Assembly: GCA_022495005.1 (NCBI GenBank)
Contig: JAGYXB010001010.1
Coordinates: 2,914,001 to 2,978,000, forward strand
Direction: 5' to 3'
Length of the DNA: 64,000 nt
DNA from: Rhyacophila brunnea
Taxonomy: Eukaryota > Arthropoda > Insecta > Trichoptera > Rhyacophilidae
The position numbers and the translations under genes are program-made. Positions 56,208-64,000 of the stretch are shown here, piece after piece. The notes under the pieces were generated by a model. It saw only the letters and a program-made list of their open reading frames with translations, did not search any database and was not told the origin of the DNA. Positions within the stretch are counted from its first letter, which is position 1; every line of letters starts with the position of its first letter.

Positions 56208-56930
56208 CTCTTTCTTCTTATGCCATCTCTATAGAGGGCTAATGACTATCTTTACTTTGTCGTCTGCTACTGGATTAGTTAGTGGAGCTCTACCCCCACC
56301 AATCACCGAGGTTACTATGTCAAGAAACACGTCGTATTTCTCTATTAAGAATATTTATATAATGAACTAGGGAATGCTATACTTTTTTCTCTTATAATAT
56401 TGTGGTTGAAGTAATTAGGTGTTTAGTTTTACATAGTAACCCTGTCAGTCAAAGGAATTTTAATAATACATATATAATACAGCCGGGTTTGGGTCGAATC
56501 CCGAAGGCCGAAATTCCGAATGCTGATATCCCGAATGGTCGAAATCCCGAAAGCCGAAATCCCGAAGGCACGAAGACGAAGAGACAAAAACCCATTTTTT
56601 GTAGAACAAATGGGTTTTTGTCTCATTTTAAAAATTTGCGCAATTCAAGATAAGTCTTAAGATTGCGCATTTTTTTACAGGAGAGACAAAAACCCATTTG
56701 TTTTACAAAAAAAATGTTTTTGTCTCTCTTGTAAAAATTGTGCAATTCAGTATAAGTGTTAAGATTGCGCAATTATTGCTGTTTGTATTTATTTTTTATT
56801 TTTCGGGATATCGGCTTTCGTGATTTAGGCTTTCGGGATTTCGGCCATTCGGGATTTCAGCATTCGGGATTTCGTCCGGCACCCAATACAGCCACATCTT
56901 GAAGACCCCAAATAACTTCCCTGCCTAATA
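56208..56930 (-). mobile_element. LINE (second family) relic, interrupted
   Basis: The outer parts, 56208-56484 and 56885 to about 56905-56930, match 55372-55770 in antisense (CGTCTGCTAC, GTGGAGCT, CCAATCACCGAGGTT, and GAATTTTAATAATAC...ACAGCCACATCT). The 400-bp TIR element at 56485-56884 splits it cleanly. Confidence 0.7.
56485..56884. mobile_element. 400-bp TIR element built of CCCGAA repeats
   Basis: A perfect 9-bp duplication AATACAGCC (56476-56484 and 56885-56893) flanks an element that begins GGGTTTGGGTCGAATCCCGA and ends inversely GGGTGCCGGACGAAATCCCG. Both arms (about 90 bp) consist of repeated CCGAAATCCCGAA(A/T)G units in opposite directions. The middle holds two tandem units of about 105 bp (near 56578-56680 and 56680-56780), each with a hairpin based on GAGACAAAAACCCAT. 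No ORF. 9-bp TSDs with GGG ends suit Mutator-like or Merlin elements. Confidence 0.85.
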
Positions 56931-58625
56931 CCAACTATATCGGTAAACTGTAAATTTAGATGGTAGTACTAGTTATTACTCATACGATTGCTATATGGTA
57001 AACTCCTTGTAGTCAATTATACTTATAGCCTATTGAAACAAATGGAAAAATTTAAAAAAAATATTAAGCAATCGAAAATCTTTATTTATTGCGAACAAAT
57101 TACCGCATTGCATTCGATAATAATCAATAACTAGCACTACCATCGTAATTTGCAAATAGTGATACTATCAGAATAAAGTAGGCCCTACTATATATTATGT
57201 CAATAAAACATGTCATTTTTAGAAAGGCACTGTTGGATATTCCAATTCTTGTTCTTGTTTTAATTTCTTAACACTCAATATCCAATGATCATAATTATTA
57301 TTTATATTGGTTTACATACAAATTCAATTATTGTTCATCTGTAACTACGACATCCGTATTTAAAATCGCTATTTTTGACACTGTCAATATAAGACAATAT
57401 AATTAGTAGGTAAATATGCGATGTACGTCCATTATATGTCGACGATAAGTTTAGTTTGCCAAACACCATTTACGAAACATAAATTCTGTTTTACGACATT
57501 CAATGATAACAGTAGCTATTAAACATACATACATTAAACTCCATCGAAACCCTTTTAGTTCAAAAACATTATTTTTAAATGATATTTTCTTTTCATTTGT
57601 TTTTAAAATAACAATAATTTATACATATCCAATTAATGTTCTTCATTCTATATTTTTAGTAGAAGACCATAATAAACAGCAATACCATTTACATACTTAG
57701 GTACTGATGATTGAATGAGTACAAGTGTTCCGTTTAGAAGTTAAATAAGCAATTTAAAACTGTTTTCTACATTCTATAAAAATTAAATATTTATTATTTT
57801 CAAATAATCCATCATTACTATTCAAAAAAAAAACATTGGAATTAAATTTTATTTTAGTGTTCAAATTACATACGTTACTATCAAAATAATAAAAGTATTT
57901 TTTTATACAGCGGTTCATAAAATCTAATTCAATATTACGACTAAAATTTTCATAACTTTTCATATAAAGCAGGGGGTCCCGACAAAACCGCACGGACATT
58001 ACCGCCCAGACATTGCCTCCAAAACAATTTAGAAATGAGACAATTTTTTTTACATAATATTATATTTTAGATACACAAACAAAAAAAACATACGAATAAA
58101 GATATATAAAAATAAAGATATAACAAAACAATAGATATTCTAGGTATTCCATTAAATTTAATTATATTAGTATTTATTATATTATATTACTTAGTATAGT
58201 AGTAGTAATTGGATAAATAATGAAAGCGGAAAGTAGACGTAATGTGTTTTTCTTTATTTGATTTAGGTATAGGTAATAATAATAATATTATTTAGTAAGT
58301 ACCTTGTTATTTAACAGTGGCGCTCATTCCTAATAATTATCATTAAAAAAATATATATATGGTGTAGGTTGAATATGAAATTAACTCCGTTAAAATTTTC
58401 TTAATAATACGGATCATTTTCTGAAGATGTTTGTTTATATTAAATAATTCTTTGTTTTGTTTCACTGCCTACGTCAGCTATGAAAAGTCTGTTGTAATCA
58501 CATCTGATTTCCAAGATTTTAGGCAATAAATAGACACTTCAGTAGCAAGACCCGCTCTGAGACAAAGGGAGCTTTATGTTATACGATAATACTTCATTTC
58601 AGAATATTAAATATGATGTTATTAC
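56931..58625. other. No feature recognised
   Basis: Very AT-rich. The frames 57503-57700 (+) and 57754-57999 (-) have no known family. Confidence 0.5.
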
Positions 58626-60460
58626 ATAATATCATCAGCATCAGACAAAATCAATTAACTGCTAGATGAAAGCCACTTTAAGCTTATTTCATTTCTTTCG
58701 GTCTTGTGAATTGCGTTGCCGCGTAGAGGAGAGGGGGGCGCCTTTAGCCACTTTTCACAAGACTATTTTTCACAGCCTGGGAATATAATATTTTGACATA
58801 AAAATAAGTTTTTCTAGTAGTTTATACATTTTCCTAACTAAGAAAAAAGTTTAAATTTTTTAAGTTAAGTTCAACATAAAAATATATGCTCTGGAAAAAA
58901 GAGAAACTTGCTGAAAGTGCCCCGTAGCCGGGGTACTTTCAGCCATTTCATGTTTCAGGGAGGGGTAGATTCAGCCACTGTAAAATTGTAAGGTTAATTG
59001 AAAAAATAGATAAAATTAATGTCAATCTTTATTTTAAATGATTTGTGGAATATAGAAAAATATAAAATATGACATAATATGTATGATATTATTTTATATT
59101 AAAATTAGAAAAATCATACATAAATGTGCATGATTGCATTTTTTGTGCTGTTCCATTTGTCTGTACAGGTTGCAGCAATTTCGCGACAACGTCATTGCGA
59201 TTTGTAGATGCGATATCTTCTATTAATGGATATAAAAATTTGTACGAAGTTGATCCCTTACACTCTTACAGCGTAAAAATTTGATCACATAATCAGGATC
59301 CATTTTCTCAATCACTTTTCCCACAAAGTAAACACTCATAGACTTCGTCAAAAATTTGATTATCAAATTATCCTCTTTTTCGATCACTTCATCGTCCAGT
59401 ATTCCCCTATATCATACAAGAGTATATCGTCCTCTTCAGCACTCGCTAGACATAATGAATCATCTGACTCAAGCATCAAGTCAGATTCAGAATCACTAGA
59501 GGAGGATGAATATTTCGGTCTTTTATTCTTTGAAGAAGCATTTGAAAAGATGTTTTTCATGATGTATTTCATTTTCTTCCCATTCTAACCATCTGAAGCA
59601 ACATTAAAGTAATGTCAACACCTTTTAGGGGCAGATTCACCCACGCTGAATGTACCCCGGGTGTTATGGCTGAATGTGCCCCGCGTACTGTATTTTTTTT
59701 TAAAGTTGTCTATATACCAACAGCGAAAGGGTGAAGTTAAATTTATGATATAAAAGTCGAATAAATAAAACAAAATATGAAACTCAAGTACAAAGCATAA
59801 ATCACAATATTAGCTGCAGTGAAAATCTTACCTTTGCGTATGAAAAACACACTTTATTTTATTATATTTTTTCCAATGAAGAAAAAACTCCAGCGACAAC
59901 CTCAGATGACAAACGGAAGTATTGTCAGTAATAATATATTTTTTTCCTAATTAATATTTTACAGGGATAGGAAATAACATGCATGGCTGAATGCGAACAT
60001 ATGCTGAAACCGCCTCCTTTCCCCTACATACACATAATTTACTATCTCATCGATTCAACTTAGTTTACCTTTCGGGTGACGTTGTATACCTCTTGGTTAC
60101 CACTAGATGAATAGATTTATACATAGATTGTCTTTTTTTAATGTGTTCTATCTCTTTTTATCAATTAAAATATTTATCAAACTCTTTTACTTTGCATAGG
60201 TACCTACCCCTATGATTAATATTACCAAATAATAAACATTTCCGCCTTACCCTCAATATCCACATTTCCATACCACGCTGTACTTCTATGAGTTTCTGGA
60301 CGTTATGTTAACTATACGTCAATATTTAGATGTGATTACGGGTACACACTGGTTGAACACTGTATTTAAGGCCTAAATATAAGTCATTATTGAATGATTC
60401 AGGAGGCCAAGTACTTTATTCCAAAGTAATCTGAAAACATTTTCATCGAATATACAGTAT
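58626..60460 (-). mobile_element. RTE relic interrupted by a TIR element
   Basis: Antisense RTE 3' sequence (58626-58725: TCATCAGCATCAG, CTGCTAGATGAAAGCC, TCGGTCTTGTG, GTTGCCGCGTA) continues after the insertion from 60025 to about 60460 (TTGGTTACCACTAGATGA, CCATACCACGCTGT, ACACTGGTTGAACACTGTA). The middle part (about 60120-60260) is poorly conserved. The order of segments fits one old RTE copy. Confidence 0.72.
58726..60024 (-). mobile_element. 1.3-kb TA-flanked element, pogo-like remnant
   Basis: Flanked by TA (58724-58725 and 60025-60026) exactly where the RTE relic is broken. The ends are imperfect inverted repeats (GAGGAGAGGGGGGCG and GGGGAAAGGAGGCGG). Subterminal copies of a GGGG(C/T)AGATTCA(G/C)CCA-like motif recur on both strands near both ends. 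On the minus strand, 59572-59384 encodes a Ser/Asp/Glu-rich stretch (SSSSSDSESD...), and a shifted frame follows with YFVGKVIEK...YVIKFLR, which resembles the C-terminal tail of pogo-group DDE transposases. The catalytic domain is missing. Confidence 0.65.
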
Positions 60461-60504
60461 ACACACATATATATATATTATAAAGATAATGGTGTATACG
60501 TACA

Positions 60505-60775
60505 GGGGCCTTATGTTGTAACTTGCGAGTTGAATGACGTCATATGACATCATTGTGACCTACTACCGGAGTGATAATAGCATTCTAGAAATTAACGCTA
60601 CTCAAATTTAATCAGCGTTATTCATTGTTCTCATACACAAATAGGTGTTTTAGCATAATAATATCTATGGTGAGCCGTGTGCTTGGGCGGCTCGCCTCGA
60701 TGCGTGTTTGATCTTACGTCACAATTACGTCATGTCGTCGGTAACTTCATGTCACAAGTTATAACATAAGGCCCC
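60505..60775. mobile_element. Terminal-inverted-repeat MITE, 271 bp
   Basis: The ends open GGGGCCTTATGTTGTAACTT and GGGGCCTTATGTTATAACTT (19 of 20 match), with several TGACGTCA-like motifs inside. No ORF. No TSD found. Confidence 0.8.
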
Positions 60776-61979
60776 AGTTCACTGAATCAGAGTAAGTTCA
60801 CCGCGAGCTGTATTGCATTGATATCAATATCAAAGTCTTGTCTAATTAATAAAACACTTAAAAAAAACTACCGTCATAAAGGAAAAGACAATTATTCAAA
60901 AAATAGGTTAGTAAATAGGTAGGTACTCTTAAAATTCTCCACTTTATCAATAATCATTAATATAATTTATATGTAACCCCATGGTATATTATATACTTTT
61001 TTCATCTGAGCTAAGATTATTCAATATGCCGACATCCAGCCAGGAATCAACCAAAGTAATGTCCAAATACGCTGTCACGCTAAGCTGTACATAGTATACT
61101 CATTCCTTGAAATCACTTTCTATGAATAAGTCAGGCGTAATGAATGAAACCTAACCAATTTCGTATTTTCTTCAGTCATGAATTTTTCCATATGTCAAAC
61201 TGGCTTTTTATTGATTTCAATTACGTAAAAAACCAGACGAATTTGTAGAACGTCACATAAACAGACTGGGAAAATAGTTGAGAATTTTTGTTCAGTAATT
61301 TTATTCGCATTATTGTAATTCTTTGCTTAGTAGGTACAGTGTATACGTATTATTTATTACATCGCTTGTATAATTTTTGTCGCAGGATTTATTTATCCCA
61401 GGCTCCAATGGCATTCACAGCTGTGCGCTAAAATATCCCGTAACAGTTCATGACTAATAGACTTTTATGAAAAAGTTTCGCTAAGTAACACTATTACGTA
61501 GCACCGAATTTATCAACTGTGACTCCATCTTGAATTTCTTTCGTCGTTTATATTATAAGCAATCGTTCGGCGGCTGGGATAAATCTTATAAAATATACAT
61601 AAAGTTTTTTTTTTAATTTTGCATAAAATTCGGCGTTGGTGGTAATTTATATAATCAATTTGAACACATTAAATAAAATACCTTGTATTATTTGTCTTGT
61701 ATTACTTTCCACCTAATGAAATCTGTAGTTTTTCGTTATTTAAAAGTATTACGTCAACTACTAAGCTCGTTTAAATGAATAAGTACATACTTAATTCATT
61801 AATAAATACAGCCCTGTTTTCATGTTGGTATGGCTTTATTATTTTGGTAGTTTTATGTATATTGCGGACAAACACAACATGCGAAGAACGATTATTTTAT
61901 TGAGAGATTATTTGTGAACTGCTTGATTGAAAATTTTTATATCGACAGTCATTATAATCTATATACATATACGTTTGGC
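60776..61979. other. No feature recognised
   Basis: AT-rich, no family resemblance. Confidence 0.5.
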
Positions 61980-62148
61980 TAAAGCGCCGGCTAGACAGCA
62001 ACGACTTGCATGCGTGGTATAGACTTTTACAGCGATTTTCGGTTTGCGCGCACTTCCGTTTTCCCATCCATAAGCACGGGTTTCCCGATACAAATCGGTT
62101 TGCGCGGGTAAGCTTATCGTAAAGCATGAGCGTCTAGTCGGCGCTTAA
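61980..62148. mobile_element. Small MITE, 169 bp
   Basis: Ends TAAAGCGCCGGCTAGAC and, inversely, TTAAGCGCCGACTAGAC form a 17-bp TIR with two mismatches. The interior contains two GGTTTGCGCG motifs. No TSD. Confidence 0.6.
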
Positions 62149-62295
62149 CCTCAACTATGTAAACTGTTTCTGGGACGAGTACTTCATTATAGACTGAGAT
62201 CGTTAGTTCTATTTTATGTCGATAGATGTTACTATAAATCATACTTATTTATACCAATTAACGTAACGTCGTGTCTTAAACGTATACCAGTGCTT

Positions 62296-63120
62296 ACGTA
62301 TGTGTGTTAAACATGGACTCGTAATGTAAAAGAAATCAAAAAAAATACGAGTTGTGCAACGTGGCATGGAAACGTGCATGTTGGGCATAACGCGAACAGA
62401 CCACAAAGGAGACCGATGGATAAGGAAGAAGACAGATAAATATGTCGCTAAGCAGATAAAATAGTAATGGGCTGGACAGGTCGCATGGCAAGTGGTGAAG
62501 GGTATGGGTTTACGTAGGGTGTTGATTTACACTTTTCCACTTATTAAAAACACTGATTCAGGGATATTAAATATTTATTACGTCAGTATATTTCGCTTGA
62601 CAAGTAACTGAAGTAACAATTAATTATTAGCAACATTATTTTGTAAACTCACGCTTTGGCGCGAAAAGGTGGCAAGTTGTATTTTGAGAGGCGACGTTCG
62701 AGGCTTAAGGGTACCAGGTCGAGAGTAGGTACTGACCGTACCTACTCTCGACCCTTCGTCCGCCCAGAAACAGATAATGGTAACTTTCTTTTTTTTTGTT
62801 TCGCTGTGCATCCTGGTCTAGCCTTGACTCATTTACAATTACAATAATATCATTATATTCCCAACTCTGTCGATTGGAGGATTTTTAATGGGGGATTTAG
62901 GCATTATGATATTTAACTACTTTAACTTTTTATTGGATAACCAATGGACAAATGCCGTCATAGAGTGTGTACCCAAGAGACACTAAACGTACCACAGGGG
63001 CCCTAAAATGCTCTGGATAGACAAACACATCAATTTCGGTGGATGTACATGGCAGCGAAAAATTATAGACCCAGAAGAGTGGGGGAATAAATCAACCCCC
63101 AGCTGAAGATGATGATGATG
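62296..63120 (+). mobile_element. RTE relic interrupted by unknown insert
   Basis: The first part (about 62296-62509) encodes VQRGMETCMLGITRTDHKGDRW and a diverged GHIARR-like block. The second (about 62933-63120) resumes at the next position with NQWTNAVIECVP, then WIDKHINFGGCTWQR and a GATGATGATGATGG tail. The pieces are consecutive in the parent element. About 424 bp of unrelated sequence, including the hairpin at 62717-62753, lies between them. Confidence 0.7.
62717..62753. repeat. Perfect 16-bp hairpin
   Basis: The arms GGTCGAGAGTAGGTAC (62717-62732) and the exact complement (62738-62753) are separated by TGACC. It lies in the insert within the RTE relic; it could be the core of a small palindromic element. 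Confidence 0.85.
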
Positions 63121-63137
63121 GTCAATTTGATACATTT

Positions 63138-63329
63138 TTAGAACAAATTTTGCCATCGCTCAGCGCTCGGAATGGAGCAGAACGCCCTGGAGCGCCGTTC
63201 CGGATCGTGAATTCTTCGATAATACCGTTCCGTCTCGTGGAATCCTCGAATATACCGTTCCTTCTCGTGGAATTCTAGAAGATAGCAAGATTTCTCGTAA
63301 AATTCTCGAGCCTCATCAGAATATTTCAT
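63138..63329 (-). CDS. Short frame with four 10-residue repeats
   Basis: A 63-codon frame on the minus strand with four in-frame repeats of ten residues: FYEKSCYLLE, FHEKERYIRG, FHETERYYRR and IHDPERRSRA. The DNA repeat of 30 bp is noted separately. The product would be charged and Arg/Glu-rich. No family is recognised, no splice partners or promoter were seen, and a tandem repeat with a period divisible by three stays open by itself, so this may not be a gene. Confidence 0.25.
   Translation of the reverse strand: MKYSDEAREFYEKSCYLLEFHEKERYIRGFHETERYYRRIHDPERRSRAFCSIPSAERWQNLF
63190..63315. repeat. Minisatellite, 30-bp period, about 4 units
   Basis: Four imperfect units around (A/G)CCGTTCC...CTCGTGGAATCCTCGAAT, diverged mostly at the edges. 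Confidence 0.75.
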
Positions 63330-64000
63330 ATGGCGTTCCGGTTCAAAATATTTTGAAACATAATAAAATAATTATCTTTCTATTAAACAATGATTTTACT
63401 GGTTGAAAATCCCTGATTATTGTTCCTACATAATATGTCCACATATGTATATACAAATGGGTGCCACAATTAGCCAAGTATAAATTTTGTTTTTAGAAAT
63501 ACATCGACCTAGGTATATTTTTTCCCAACAATGCATTTCTAGACAACCCATGTGTTTAATAATAAAAATTAAAAGTTTTTATTGAAGAAAGCACCTTTAG
63601 ATGGTCTCTTTTCCGTTTTTTTAATAAGACAATATGATAATTTATAATCTCCTTTATATTATTATCCTAAGAGATTTTGGAAAACGCACTAACAGCTCAT
63701 TTAAGCGACATTTTATTGTTATTTTTACATCCTCACTTCGAAATGTGCGCTACCGATTCATCTACCGATTGAATTGAACACATTTCAGAAATTTTCCATG
63801 ATTTTACATGTACGTGACGTTTATATCCGATATTTTCTTACACACCGTATACAATCGCCATATTTACTGTTTACGCCTCACAGAATGACGTCTTCGTCAC
63901 TTACGACCTTCTAATCCTTTATTTGACAAACGAATTCGATGTATTCTTGACAGTATTGAATTTCGAATGTTATTTATCTACATATTCATATCGTCATCAT
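63330..64000. other. No feature recognised
   Basis: AT-rich end of the window. Confidence 0.5.

Noticed and set aside
1..64000. LTR retrotransposon or integrated virus
   Set aside because: No gag, protease, integrase, envelope or capsid-like frame and no paired long terminal direct repeats were recognised. The only long direct repeat belongs to the Penelope tandem.

Overview
This is an AT-rich (roughly 70% A+T by eye) animal genomic window, almost certainly from an arthropod and probably an insect. The evidence is a spliced C-type lectin gene of the short insect type, RTE-type LINEs that end in (TGA)n tails, mariner, hAT and Helitron elements, a Penelope-like element with a GIY-YIG domain, and tRNA-derived SINEs. 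No bacterial-style operon, CRISPR array, rRNA or true tRNA gene was seen. The order cannot be fixed from sequence alone; frequent TACCTA strings recall aphids and Lepidoptera but are not diagnostic.

Host coding sequence is sparse. The only convincing host gene is the C-type lectin: two exons at 5801-6052 and 7126-7310, + strand, with matching phases and good splice sites. Its first exon is not visible. A weak candidate 5' exon with a GTAAGT donor lies at about 20850-21026. A small open frame at 63138-63329 encodes four 10-residue repeats.

The rest is a dense, nested transposon landscape. 0-5 kb: a 5'-truncated Helitron (ends 1741), a stretch with two perfect four-unit heat-shock elements (1890-1982), a TTAA MITE fragment, a 0.8-kb TIR element with an adjoining minisatellite, an inverted Penelope terminal repeat, and SINE pieces. 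9-16 kb: a hAT MITE, then a hAT relic (10584-15356) split by a tandem Penelope-like insertion (11018-15038) with one nearly full unit and one 5'-truncated unit, then another hAT MITE with a perfect 8-bp target-site duplication (TSD). 16-25 kb: a foldback MITE with long termini, SINEs, and mostly plain AT-rich DNA. 25-37 kb: three copies of a TTAA-flanked MITE, one split by an RTE LINE with a 12-bp TSD; an RTE insertion with the structure of twin priming; a dead mariner inside a hAT element; a hAT MITE; and a SINE with a perfect 16-bp TSD. 39-47 kb: a 1.08-kb foldback with arms of about 420 bp, a 737-bp hAT element, a complete-ended Helitron that keeps only an N-terminal ORF, and a hAT MITE. 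48-64 kb: relics of two LINE families, a mariner fossil, a 785-bp hAT element, a 400-bp TIR element with 9-bp TSDs inserted in a LINE relic, a 1.3-kb TA-flanked element inserted in an RTE relic, and smaller MITEs.

The genes do not form a pathway. What the window records is an order of insertions: younger elements (Penelope, the RTE at 29.7 kb, the mariner, the 56.5-kb and 58.7-kb elements) sit inside older ones, and many target-site duplications can still be read. No new multigene system was found. The observations I rate highest are the paired heat-shock elements, the inverted RTE insertion, the nested elements with intact TSDs, and the Helitron family reduced to its N-terminal region.
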